Position numbers and translations under genes: made by a program. Of a stretch of 64,000 nt of DNA, positions 1 through 12,082 are shown piece by piece (the first letter of the stretch is position 1; each line of letters begins with the position of its first letter). This DNA is from Deuterostichococcus epilithicus (taxonomy: Eukaryota > Chlorophyta > Trebouxiophyceae > Prasiolales > Stichococcaceae): assembly GCA_033439295.1 (NCBI GenBank), contig JAVTLE010000003.1, positions 310,001 to 374,000 on the forward strand. Reading direction: 5' to 3'. The notes below the pieces were generated by a model. That model was given only the letters and a program-made list of their open reading frames with translations. It was not told where the DNA came from and made no database searches.

Positions 1-157
1 CTAGGTCAGCCTGGCACCCGCGAACGCCAGGAGGCTGATGACATGGGCGCGCCAAGGACGCCGGTGCAGAGGGGCGCCAATACTTCGCAAGTATGGAAGG
101 CACCTTGCAGCAGTAGTGTGCCAGCTCCAGGATTCCAGCTCCCCAGTTGGATGAACA

Positions 158-2423
158 ATGCAGCTTTCTGTGCTGCAGAACTTTGGTGTCCCGGGCCAAC
201 TCATCATACTGGGGGTGGCGCTGCTCTGGGGCAGCAACCCCATTGCGGTTCGGTACCTCTACGCCTCAGATGGTGCGCATGCAGACTTTGGGAATCTTAT
301 CGCAGCAGAAAATCCGCCGCTGAAGTGTCCACTGGCGCTGCTTCAAGTGAGCACATACATACCAGCGGTGCCTGCTCTTTGGAGGGTACAGCTCCTTGAC
401 CAAGCAGCCACCTCGGAACAGCCGCTCGCACCCGCTGTGCGCAGGCCCGCCGTCGCCGGCAGCGCTTGCAGGCGTGCAGGCGACCGCCGCTGCGGCCTTC
501 CTGCTGGCCATGAACACAGCGATGCAGCAGTGGCGGCGGCGGAGCGGGCAGCGGGCTGGCGGCATGACGCTGCCCCGGCACCGGCACGATTCGGACGCTG
601 AGGATGAGGCAGAGGCCCTCGAGTCGCAGCCACTCACAGGCAGTGGATCACGCTCCGGTGGCGGCCGCCCCGGCAGTGCGCCGTCTCTGAAGGCAGCCCT
701 CAACACCACGACGGACAACCTGTGGCTGGCGGGCGCTGAGGTCGGCACCTGGGCGTTCCTGGCCAACACAGGTTGGTGATACGAACCTGTAACTGCCCGG
801 AAATGCCTCCCAGAGAACTGTGCACCACGCCACTGTCGTATGGCTTGTTACCAGTCATTCCCTGCTCATGCCTCGCTCGAAGAGCTGTGCACCACAGGCA
901 AGGTGACGTGCTTCGCCTGCCGTGCCGTGCAGCGACAGTGATAGGCTTCCAGAGCACCGCGGCTGCGCGCGGCGCGTTCCTCATCCGGCTATCAGCCATC
1001 CTCACACCACTCGTCGCCAGTCTGGCAGGTAAGACCGATGCTGCAGGTGCCATCCTTGCAGCGCGCCACAATAGCAACGCCTCCCCGCATGGCCTGTGTT
1101 TTCGAGTATCTGTAGGTGCACCAGAGCGCAATGACCCCCCGCAGCCCACGAACATGCGCCACGTGCCGCCGCAGCATCTAATGGCTCCCGGTCATGCTGC
1201 TCGCAGGCGAAGCTGTGGCGGTGCAGGTCTGGCTGGGCTGCACCTGCGCGCTGTGCGGCAGCGTGCTGATGAGCCTGTTGCGTTCGGGCTCGGACGTTGG
1301 CGCCGCCACCAGCGGCATCGCGGTGGGCGACATGCTGCTCGTCGGCGCTGCGCTGCTGTGGTCTGTCCAGGCGAGCAAACCCCTGCGCCGCCGTACTGAA
1401 CTTCCTCAGAATTTATGCTGAATGCAGAGCTCTCTCCCCGTGTGTGGTTGATCCAGGCGAGGAGAGCTGCTGGACTGTCGCAAGATCTGCACTTCTGGCG
1501 GCAGTGGCATGCTCGTTGCACGGAGCTTCCAGTTGACACACAACTCCAGTCTTGAGCACATCAAAGACCACGACGCAACTACCGCTCAGCACAGTCCCTG
1601 ACGTCTTCATGTCACCTTACCTTTGCACTTTCTAAAGCGCAGACGGTGCGGCTGGGGAAGCATGCACGGCGATTTCAGCCGCTGGAGCTGGCCGGCGTGT
1701 CAATGGCGGCCATGGCGGTACTGTCGGACGTGTGGCTGGCAGCGGACGTCGCAGGCGCGGTGGCAGCTGGGGCTGCCGCCGACAGTGTATGGGCGGGCGC
1801 CAGGTGAGGCGCTCTCTGGTGTTTCATGTGAAATGTCTGACGCCTTCTGCAACACCAGTGCCCTTTGACGTCCACTGCACATCTGCAAGATGAGTCTGCC
1901 TACCGCTTGGTTGGGCAGTGAGAAGTGAAAAGTGCAGATTCAGTTGGTAAGCTTTGCAATCTCTTCACTGTCATGTAAGTCACCATGGCTTCAAACTGCT
2001 CACCTCCATGCGGCAGGGCGCCGCTCAACTGGGCGGTCATGCTGTGGCCGGCGGTTGGCCCCTGGGGCATCGGCCAGGCGCTACAGGTTGCGGGCCAGTC
2101 CGCAATATCCTCTTCGCAGACGCAGGTGCGAATCATCGCTGCGAGTGGGGGGGCCCGCAAGACCCGAGACCTCCATGAGAATTTTGAATTCCGACCAGAT
2201 GCTTCAACTACTGCGTGTGGATGTGGAAACGAGACCGATTCATTGCCTTGCGCAGATTCTGATGGCATCGGACCCGCTGTGGGCGACGTTGTTCGCTGGC
2301 CTCCTGGGCAGCCAGGAGCAGGACTTGGGCACCTTCGGCTGGATCGGCGGCGCCTGCATTATTGCAGGCGCCGTACTTGCCGGGTCCAGCAGCTCAAAAG
2401 CCGCTGATCAAGCTGCGAACTGA
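158..2423 (+). CDS. EamA/DMT-family membrane transporter
   Basis: The pieces of this gene read as a two-repeat drug/metabolite transporter (EamA, DMT superfamily), a polytopic membrane carrier; many algal and plant members sit in the chloroplast envelope. The first exon contains VALLWGSNPIAVRYLY, the typical start of an EamA repeat. A loop rich in Ser, Gly and acidic residues follows, then GAFLIRLSAILTPLVASLAG (953-1027), an exon from about 1209 to 1370 ending ALLWSVQ, one from 1643 starting TVRLGKHARRF, and a last exon ending at a TGA near 2423 with IGGACIIAGAVLAG. The 1370/1643 join works only with a GC donor (GCGAGC at 1371). The join between the exon near 309-346 and the one at about 444 is not resolved. 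ATG 158 is a possible start, but a transit peptide may lie upstream or beyond the window edge. Substrate is unknown. Confidence 0.75.
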
Positions 2424-4448
2424 GGTGGGACAGCTATCCTAAGATCTTCGGTCGCGCAACTGTGGTGAGGCACTGCGTCGGTGTGCTTGTGTCTGTGGCT
2501 GTGTGGTGCACCACGAATTTGCAGTTGTGATTTGTGGCCGATGAGTTCTGTACACTGTCTGTATCATCAAGGTATAGCCATTTGGGACCTGCAGGATTAC
2601 CCCTGTGCGGGCGGTTTAAGCGATTGCCAAGTCCTCGAAATCTGTCGAGAAGGTGTCAGAGCCCAATTCGTGGACCTGTAAATCTGCACCTAGCCAGCTG
2701 GTGCTCTAAGCAACCTCCACTCCCTTCCAGAACGCAAAGTGATCCTGCACGCGAACGATTGCGTTGCATCTTTGATGGCATGGACGACGATACACCAGGG
2801 CGTGACTGGCCTGGCATGCGGATGAGCTGCAAGCGTTTTCTCAGAAGTGTTCCCTCCCTCCCACTGCACTCACCTTGATCTGCTTTGCGGCGTCCTTTGG
2901 CGTTGCATAATACCATGCCGCATTGGGATTTTCCTTGCCATCGACCTGAGTTGGCATGGTCCAGTCTGTCACTTGAGGTCAGTTTATTGCGTTTCTGTCT
3001 GGTTAGGTCTGTCACTTGTTGTTTGCTGCACCCCGCCACACATATCCACAGAAAGAGGTCAGTCCAGACAGCAACAACTGCACATGGGGCGGCCGTAATG
3101 CAGTAGTGCAGAGGACGCACCACAATGGTCTTGTAATTGGAAGTACCCTTCCAGCCGCAGACCGTCGTGTAATCGCTGTCCTGCGCACCACACGGAAGCC
3201 ATTGGGACAATTCTTAGCTGCATGGCACAGCAGCTTTAACAGCTTGCGCACACACATGCCTTGAGGAACTCAGACTTCACGGAGTCCGGCGGAAAATAGT
3301 GATTTCCTTCAACCCTCTCAGTCTTATCGCTCTCTGCAATCACAGCTCCATCTGCATGCGGCAGAAACTTGCAACACATTGCCTCGCATACTGCATCCAA
3401 TTCATGCGTTTGACCGAAAATCCGTACTAGGAGTGGGCGCAAGGACGAGCATCAAAGACACAAAGAGAGCACAGGGCACGATTTCCAAAATAAGAAAACG
3501 GTTTCGCACTCCAGGTCGCCTTGACCATGTTGATCGCACTTCCGGGACCGGTCTTGAACTGCACTCGCGGCGAGATTCGTGCAACACGTACAGCTGCGGC
3601 GCCGGAACGAAACGTGCTACAGCGGAGCATGTGACTAGCTTTGTATGAGCCTGGTCCGAGCCCGCTGAGGCGCTGACGACATCATTTAGATGTGGGACTC
3701 TCAGGCTGGTCAGACGGTCTCCTGAGATCCGGTTCCGCATGACGCAGCACACCCACATGGGTCTGCTCAGATGCCGCAGGTCATGTGCAGAACAAGTACG
3801 TAGGAAAGGTTTGGGCTGTGAGGCAATCCAGTCGCTTCCACCCTGCGACGCGCCCACGTCACAGGTGCGCAGCGCCAGATAGGCTCTCCGGCTAGCCTGC
3901 ACCCCGCCAGGGACAACAACACACAAGTTTGCGCAGCCGCGATCGATCGCGCAGGCAAATGACATCGCCGGACCATCATTTGCAAAGTTCACACATCTTT
4001 TTGTTGCCCCTCCAAGGCATCTAATCCTTTAGATAGGCACGTGCTGCGCGAAGTTGGCGGGCAGTGGCCCGGGTCTCCGGCGAGCAGGAATGGTGTTTCG
4101 CAACACTTTACCGAGGCACTGGGTACTCGCGATCCAACACATCAATTAGCTTGTCTGACGAGGTTTCATCGACAGCCAGACGCCGACTTTCGGTCGAAAG
4201 CTCGGGCAGGCCTGCGAGGCTGTGTCGGAATATCCTACTACCAGCTTACCCGTGCGCGAGGTCTGCATTGCATAGGATCAAAGCAAGCTGTCGTGCATTC
4301 AAATGCAGTCTGCACAGCCTGCCGACATGGTCGGAGCCTGCTTGTCTGGAACAGCAGATCTGAGAGCCAAGCACGCCTTGTTTTGCACGCAGGTAAGGAA
4401 GCCAATTTCGCCGCCAGTGACTGCCCCTGGCGCCACGGACCTCCGGCC
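2424..4448. other. Intergenic region between transporter and egt1
   Basis: About 2 kb without a recognisable protein motif, RNA gene or repeat. It should hold the 3' UTR of the transporter and the promoter and 5' UTR of egt1. A TGTAA, the green-algal polyadenylation motif, occurs near 2683, about 260 bp past the transporter stop; this is suggestive only. An upstream start or 5' exon of egt1 in 4041-4448 cannot be excluded, because that reading frame is open from 4041. Confidence 0.5.
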
Positions 4449-7400
4449 ATGCAGCACGCAGGCGCCAATGCGCCGCGCAGCGCCGCAGCCATGGGCGCCA
4501 CCGCAGCAGAGGCGCCGCCGCAGCATCCAAAGGCTGCCGAGGGCGCCTACAGCGGCCTGCTGGACGGCCTGCGGCTCAGCCCCAAGCAGCTGCCGTGCTC
4601 CTATCTGTACGACGCCGCCGGCAGCGAGTTGTATGAACGCATCACAGAGCTGGAGGAGTACTACCCGTACCGCACCGAGGCAGCGATGCTGAAGCAGCAC
4701 GCCAAGGACATCGCGTCCTACATCACCCCGGGTGCGGAGCCTGAGCGACGACGTCATGATGCATGGTGCAATATAGGCCATGCTGTTGGTATCGTCTGCC
4801 AGCCAAACCTGGCGCGATTGCGATAAGCGCACAGAGTCCACCGCACATGCTGCATGGCCTGCGGCAGCAGAGGCCCACTCGCCCTGCACCTGCCCCTCTC
4901 CAGGCAGCGTGGTGGTGGAGCTGGGGTGCGGCAGCGCGCAGAAGACGGGCATCCTGCTGAACGAGCTGCTGGCTCGTGACGGCAGCGAGCAGGTGCGTGC
5001 CTCTTTGGGCATGCTCAGAGGGACACAGCTTGGCCCTCATCATTCCTGAGGTGGCCCCACTACTGAGCGTGCACATGAGCTGCCATGGGCATCCTCATGA
5101 GGAGCGCCGCACACTGCACTGTCGCAGGTGCGGTTCGCCGGCATCGACTGCTCCGGCGCGGCGCTGGACATGGCCAAGGATGCCCTGCTGGGCAGCTGCG
5201 AGGGCCTGACTCCGTCCAACATCAGCCTCGTGTGCAAGGAGTACACTGAAGGTGGGATGCCCGGCATGGCCGCTTCATGGCATCTGACGCAAGATGGCAT
5301 ACACAGCGGTAGGTGTTAGCTGGCAGCGGGTGGACTCCAGCCCTCCAGCCTGCGGTAGAAGGGGCTGATCCAGCTAGCCTGCCCAGAGTGCAAACTGCAT
5401 GCGCCTGCGGCAGTTCCTCGCAGGATATGGCGTAACCTCCGTCACGGCCCGGGCACTAGTCGGGCCAGACGATGTTGCAGCAGCTTCCCGCGCCGCTGAT
5501 TTCATGTTGGTCGACACTGCAAGGCGTTGCCGCTCTTCTGTGAGGGCCGCTGGCTTCGCAATACAATGCTGTCTGCAGAAGGTCCCCTGCTGCAGACCCC
5601 TCCTGCAGAGGATCTGTCGGCTGTCATTGTGATTTGGTCTTACAGCCCAAACATGCTCCAGACAAACTTTTGTTCTGTGGCCGCCGCAGGCATCGCGGAG
5701 TGCCGTCGCATGTTCCCGGTCGATCAGCTGGTGGTGCTATGGCTGGGCAGCAGCGTCGGCAACCTAGCGCCGGACGACGCAGTGCAGTTCTTCCGCGACA
5801 TGTGCGCTGGCGCCGGCGCAAACATCCAGGTGCATCCTTAGTCCCCCATGGGCCACACTGTCGAACTTCGTCTGAAATTGCCTGGACATCAAGCCACGCG
5901 AGCCGCATGGCCTGTGCTTTTGCGGCTGGGGACCAGCTAGCTGCCCTGCAGATGCAAGTCTGAGTCAAATCCCGCGCGCACATGCGAATTGCAGCTCCAG
6001 GCAATTCAGGAGCTAGTCATCCGCTCCACAGGTAACCAACACCTGAAAACTGTCTGGAAGCAGGATATCCGCCAGCATAGGACGGCCCCTCGGAGCTAGG
6101 ATGCTCAGCAATACACATTGTCAGGCAGTCCCTCGCACAGATGCTGCCATGCACCGAATCGGGGAAGCGGTCAGGATCGTGCTGCACAAAGTCTTCGACC
6201 AGGAGTGTGCCCTGGCAGCGCACTTGCTGCGTGCGCAGACCCGTGGATGTGGTGGGCCGCGGTGTGTGCGACGTACCTTACCTCACCTCTCCCTTGACGA
6301 CCGGGTCATTCACATGGGCACTCTCAGCACGCAGCCTGGCTCCCGGTGCAGGTGCTGCTGTGTGCGGACCTGTGGAAGCGTCGGGAGGTGCTGTACGCGG
6401 CGTACCACGATCGGGAGGGCGTCACCGAGGCTTTCATCAAGAATGGCATCCGGCACGCGCTCGGCTCGCTTAGCAACGCCGCCGCCGCGGACCCCGCCAA
6501 CTGGGACTACGAGGCGAGTTCGCGAGTTTGCCGCCGAAGCACAACATCGATTGTCTCGCTTCCCGCTCTGAGCCCACCACTGCTCAAGCCCAGCATGGGC
6601 TGTCCCTTGCAATGGACACTCTGCAGTGCGGCCGCAAAGGCTGTGTGGTGACTGCACGCAAGGGTGGACGGACTGTCCAGGGTGACACCATGACGTTAGC
6701 GTGCCGCAGGTGGACGTGAACGTGGAGGGGACCCCGGTGGAGACGTGCCTGTGTGCGATGTTCCTGATGAATCTCATGTGACCCCTCTTGATCTTGACTT
6801 CAAAATGGTGTGTCGCAGGTGGACGTGAATGCTGAGGAGACGCAGGTGGAAATGTGGCTGCGCGCCAAGACGGAAATCGGCGCCATCGCAGACGGCGTCG
6901 CCGTGACCGCCGGGGAGCGCGTTCTGGTGGAAGTGTCCCGCAAGTTCACGCCGGCCAAGCTGGCGGGCCTCGCCTACAACTCCGGCCTGTACATCCAGGT
7001 GAGCAGTGAGAGGGCCACCGGGAAAGGGCTTTTTAAACAGGCTCTTCACGGGAGAGCGCCAAAAAAGGTGGGTGAGCAGCGAGAGGGTCTCCCAGGAAGA
7101 GGTTGGCCGGGTGCTGTGCAGGCTTGACTCGAGGTCGCCTCGTGCAGCATGACCCTGGTGGTGTTTGAGCCACACGAAGCACGCCAGGGGCAGCGCCTGC
7201 AGGCTCCAGCTCACAGTGACCGCTGCCGAAGCGACCACTGCGTGCCTGGCAGATGGTGGCGCGTCTGCTGTCACGGCAGAGGCTGCGCCTGACTGCGCGT
7301 CACGCCAGAGGCCGCGTCCGGCTGCACAGCACGATTGGGACTGTGCCTGCAGGGATGATGCTGACGGGGACTCTCAGCTCGAACCCTGAAACACTGCGGA

Positions 7401-10400
7401 CGGGCCTGTGCAAAAGGCCGTTGCAGGCCAGCTCTGTCGTTGCGCATCGGCTGAAAGCCGATTGCTGCTGTGCCCGCACAGGCGGTGTTGGTGCTCGGAC
7501 ACGTACAGCATGGCAGCTTCACAGATGGCCTCACCCTCAGGCTGACAGAACATCTGCTTTGGTGTGCTGCGCAGGCCGTGGCGCACGTAACATGTATGAG
7601 CTCTTGCAGCATGCAGCTGCTTCATGAAGCACAAATGAAGTCCAGAGGAGACACCAAAGGAGACTGAAAGCAGAGACTCGAACAGCTGGTGCGCTGCGCA
7701 GGCTGCATGGCGGACGGACATGTACAGCATGCAGCTGCTGGTGTCGCCGGCGGAGGCTCTCAAGCGCAGCTGGGCGGCAGCTGACGCTTTCTTCGGCAGC
7801 ATTGCCGACTGGGCAACGCACCCCATCTCCGTGCGACACCCCTTCTGTTTCTACTACGGGCACATCGCAGCCTTCGCCAAGCTCAAAATCCTGCCGGACG
7901 ATCCTGCGGTGCGTGGCCCAACCCTCGGAAACTCGGGTCTCAGGTTTTAGCAGTCTCAGAGCCAGGAAATGTAGAGGACAGATCCCAGTGAGGACGGAGT
8001 ACGAGCCACTGCCATGCAACCCACTCGCCATGACATTGCGCCCGTGGTGCTGCGTTGCTACCTGAGCACTCTATGCACAGCATTGTTGTGCTGCCACTGA
8101 AGCACTTTGGGTGCTGCAGCAGCGACCAGCAATCTCGAACGTTCTTGCAGTCCTTCGCGAAATCTGTGCTGAAAAGCGCAAAGCCTGTCAATGTGCATCC
8201 ACATCCTGAGCCACATGTGCCTTTGCTCGCAGCAGAGCGGCATGGACACGATGATGTCGCGCGGCATCGACCCCGACGTTGCGGACCCGGAGAAGTGCCA
8301 CTCGCATCCTGAGGTGCCTGACGCCTGGCCCAGCCGCGCCGTGCTGCAGCGCTACGTGGCAGCCACCCGGCGGCGCATCCTGGACGCCGGGCGGCTGGGC
8401 GAGTGCAGCACGGATCTGCAGGCGATGCGGCGGGTGTGCCTGGCGGTGGAGCACGACATGATGCACCTGGAGACCCTGGAGTACATGCGGGCGCAGCAGG
8501 TGCGGCTGCTGGAAGTTAAATTTGCGGTTAGGTGCTGCAGGAAGCTTCTGAAAGCAGGAGTAAGCAGATGGCAAACGCTGGTCATGCGGGCACGCTGCCT
8601 GTGGGCGTGTGCGAGGTGGCGGACGGCATCTGAAGAGGGTTCCATGGGTGGGGCAGCACCCTTCAGGGGCAGGTCGCACAACCCAGTATTCCGGCAACAG
8701 CGGGTCTCTGTGCGTGATCAGGCCGTTTGAGCACGATGTAACAAGCCATGGCCGATGATTCAACAGGTACGAGGCCCACAGACCATTGCTGTTGTCACAC
8801 TTTCTCAGGTGAAGGCAGACTTCGAGGCGGGACCGGAGCGGCCGGCAACGCCGCGGGGCAGCCTAGCGGAAAAGGCGCCCGTCTTCAACGACAAGGCCGC
8901 CAGCGCCGTCCTCATACCAGGTTGCCGTCGTCACACCAGCTCTGGAATGTCGCAGCAGAGGGCTCTTGCCACGTGCCGTTTCATCAGCGCAATTAGCAGC
9001 TGGTGAAGGCTAAACTGCATGGCCTGCAGGCGGCACGGTGCAGCTGGGCGTGCCAACAGATGGCACTGCTGGCTTCGTCTGGGACAATGAGGGGCCGCCG
9101 GCGCCGCCGCAGCAGGTGCGCATCCCACCGCCGGCCTGCCTCGAAGGCTCCGCATACACATCAGGTGGCCTGATGGCCCCTCGTGGCTGCCTTTGATTCT
9201 TTTCACTCTGTTGTGGAAACACTGGCCAGGGACAGGATATGGATGCTCTCTGGTACAGGTCCCTCGCAGGCACTGGACACACAAGATTTGGTTTGTTGCG
9301 CCAGGTCGACGCCTTCCGCGCCTCGGCTGCGCCGGTCACCATCGGCGAGATGTATCAGTTTGCTGTCATCGCTCGCGGCTACCAGCGCCCCGAGTTCTGG
9401 GCGCCGGACGACTTTGCGCTGTTTGCCGGCAAGGGCCAAGTGAGCCTGCTGTGCACAGTTCTCGGAGGGCTTGTCATCCTCGTCAGGCCGTGTGCTGCTC
9501 TGCACCTGAATGTTCGTCGTGAGCTACACGAAACAGCTTGGCCCGGCATCGGGACCGGCTGGGTTTGCCGAATGCCCACACCTCCGTGTCCCTCAAAGTG
9601 TCTCGCACTGCTGCAGTCATCGGAACTTGCGCTCCGCTGACCAGATGCTTGTCTCCTTTCCAGGCGCTGCCGGCCACGTGGTCGCAGTCGTGCCAAGGCG
9701 CCTCGGTGTTTGTGCACTGGGCCAATGGCAGCTCGTGCGGCTGGCGCGATGTTGCCGACGAGCCCGTCCTGTGCAGGTGTCCACGCTCACGTGCCTTTGC
9801 ATGTGGGTTCGCGCACCTCTGCGTCAGTGTGTCAGTCCCGGCACGTTTCTGCAGCCTGCCGGCAACAGGCTCGTGTGGGTTATGTGCGGCGCTGCAGCCC
9901 CACACGAGTCCGCACCAGAGTCTGTACAGGAGCCATGCCGTGGCTCCTGTCCTGCTTTCGCTCCAGCTTGCAGTCACTCCAGTCAGACTGACACATCCTG
10001 CCTCCCCATCCGGCAGCCTGGCGGAGGCATTGACTCACTGCCGCTTAGGGTTCAGATATGGCCCCGACGCCTGCGTCAAGACTGCCCTCCTCAGCTACAT
10101 CACCATCGGCTGACCACCGAACGGAATCTTGATCCTGCAGCCTGGCGGAGGCGGAGGCATACTGTCGCTTCCGCGGCGCCGGCGCCCGCGTCATGACCGA
10201 GCCCGAGTACCAGCGCCTGCTCGCGCCGGACGTCGCCGGCCGGTGCGCGATCGGTCTTTCTTGGTGCCACCACTGCGCCTGCGAAAATTGACCTGCGTCA
10301 GCGCCTGGCAAGCACGTGGTGGTCAGCATGGCATCCGGCGGCTAATGCGCGCACCTGGCTCTCGGCCCATGGACCGATCATTCCAGGGGCTCGTGCCATG

Positions 10401-11307
10401 CACCAGCAAGTGTCAACAAGCCCGTGAGCCATGCCAGCAGACCTGGGGCTGCAGCAATAATAGAGCATGGTCCAGCTTCCCATCAAGACAAGCAGCGAGT
10501 CAAATCCCGAGGTCGAGCATAATATGGAAGCTAACCAAGATACACGGCTTCAAGGTCGATGACAATGGTACAATTCAGTACGACACCAGGAGCAGTCACT
10601 TTCCGGACAGAAGAAACAAAACCTAAGTCACAAACATCACGAAGGTCATGTCAGCGTTGAGCAATGCCATTCTTCGATCAAAGCAAGCTTCCATTTCAGA
10701 AGGGAGCTATAACGGAGACCCCCGCGCCGCGCTGAGGTGCTGGCCGCACCCTGCTTAGGTGTCGGCAACTGCGGGAGGGTGGCTGGGAGTGGACCTCGAC
10801 GCCTTTTGCGCCGCTGCCCGGCTTCCAGGCCATGCCCGAGTACCCCGAGTACAGCACAGGTGAGAGGTGCTGGCAGTGTGCCGGGCAGAGCGCCGGCTGA
10901 GCTGGCCTCCACACCCGCAAGATCCTTTCGAATATTTGCCGGCGTGCTCTGCTGACGGCAGACTGGGCAGAGGCTGGCTTGCCAGACCCTGCATGCTCGC
11001 GTGCTGCGGCGCGGAGATGTCAGGATTCCTGTGCTGTGCTCCAGTTTGCTGTGCAAAATCGCTTCCGTTTTCATATGTTACGATCTCCGCCGTTTGTGAC
11101 GTGCAACCGCACTCTCAGCTGACTCTACCGACATGCTGCTGTTCAGACTTCTTCGATGGGAAGCACTTCGTCCTGCGTGGCTCGTCGCCGGTCACGCCGC
11201 CGCCAATGCGGCGAGACAGCTTCCGCAATTACTACCAGAAGGCGTACCCATTCGTCTTTGCCAAGTTTCGGCTCTGCTTCGACGCCGTCGCCGGCAATAC
11301 CTCATAG
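4449..11307 (+). CDS. EGT1: Egt1-type ergothioneine biosynthesis protein (EgtD-EgtB fusion)
   Basis: Fifteen exons join in frame to about 753 codons: 4449-4731, 4904-4992, 5128-5251, 5690-5829, 6352-6513, 6819-6998, 7702-7908, 8233-8499, 8809-8920, 9030-9115, 9305-9439, 9664-9776, 10141-10242, 10759-10859, 11147-11307. The N-terminal half is a histidine N-alpha-trimethyltransferase (EgtD): YLYDAAGSELYERIT, SAM motif ELGCGS, WLGSSVGNL with the histidine-binding Asn, and VEVSRKFTP with the Glu and Ser that hold the imidazole. The second half is an EgtB-like sulfoxide synthase: a DinB domain with YYGH and EHDMMHLET (iron ligands H, HxxxHxE), then a formylglycine-enzyme-like fold with SLAEAEAYCR, GGWEWTSTPF and DSFRNYYQKAYPF. 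The order EgtD then EgtB matches fungal Egt1, not OvoA. The exon 5/6 join uses a GC donor at 6514. The stretch normally lying between the AEAYCR and WEWTST motifs looks short. The start is chosen at ATG 4449; the frame is open upstream. Confidence 0.85.
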
Positions 11308-12082
11308 GCGTTTATGCACTTAAAGATGGTTTTGCGCAGTGACAGCGCAGTTGAAAGGGGTTCTGCATCTCAGCAGGATTGGTAGGAAGGTTTTCCTATG
11401 TAGTAGGCGATCGGTTGAGCTTGTAGGTGCAGCCGGCGACATGCTTGCCTGCTGCCAACATTTTGGGAGGGGACGTAGCTTGGGCATTCTCTGATCTATT
11501 CTTTTGTTATTGGTTGCATTTCAGTGGGTTCGAGCATGTTGCAAACGGCAAAGTTGGCGGCGCACTTAGGCAGGCAACTTGATGTGACACCTGGCGAGTA
11601 TTGCATGCATGGGGAGTACCTGTTTGACAAGAGACGAGAGGTTGCCTCTGACGTTTTGCGAGTACTGGAGTACTGTATGGTTTGGCGCATAGGGCGTGCA
11701 GGTGCTGATTGGATGTCATTTCGCAACGACAGCGAAAATGAGGCTGTGAATAAAATACCTAACTACGTTTACACATCCAAGAGTTGCTTCAAATGCACAC
11801 GGCAGTCGCCAATTGCTCATTCATGTGCTGCTAGGAATCCGAGCAGTGCTGCCCAGCCAAGCGAACAGCATCCAAGCAGAGCTGCCCAGCCAAGCGAACA
11901 GCATCCAAACAGAGCTGCCCAGCCAAGTAAAACTGCAAGCCAACGAATGGCAATGATACTGTCTCAACGGTTTGCCTCAGACGGCAAACCTCAAACTTGC
12001 CAGAGCCGCAGCAGCAAGCCACGCGGTCGGCGCGCCTTTCGTCGTGTTGATGGTGCTGAACCCTCGACCTCAGACGCCAGGT
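11308..12082. other. Convergent intergenic region, egt1 / NmrA-like A
   Basis: The 3' flanks of egt1 (+) and the NmrA-like gene (-) meet here. At 11842-11930 there is a short tandem repeat of about 33 bp (GCTGCCCAGCCAAG recurs three times). The duplicate region at 18050-18744 lacks that repeat. No gene is seen. Confidence 0.5.

Noticed and set aside
4449-11307. OvoA (ovothiol synthase) instead of Egt1
   Set aside because: OvoA has the DinB/FGE part first and the methyltransferase last. Here the histidine methyltransferase is N-terminal, as in Egt1.
11842-11930. CRISPR-like short repeat array (GCTGCCCAGCCAAG units)
   Set aside because: The three units of about 33 bp are tandem and without unique spacers, and the genome is eukaryotic. 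It is a minisatellite.
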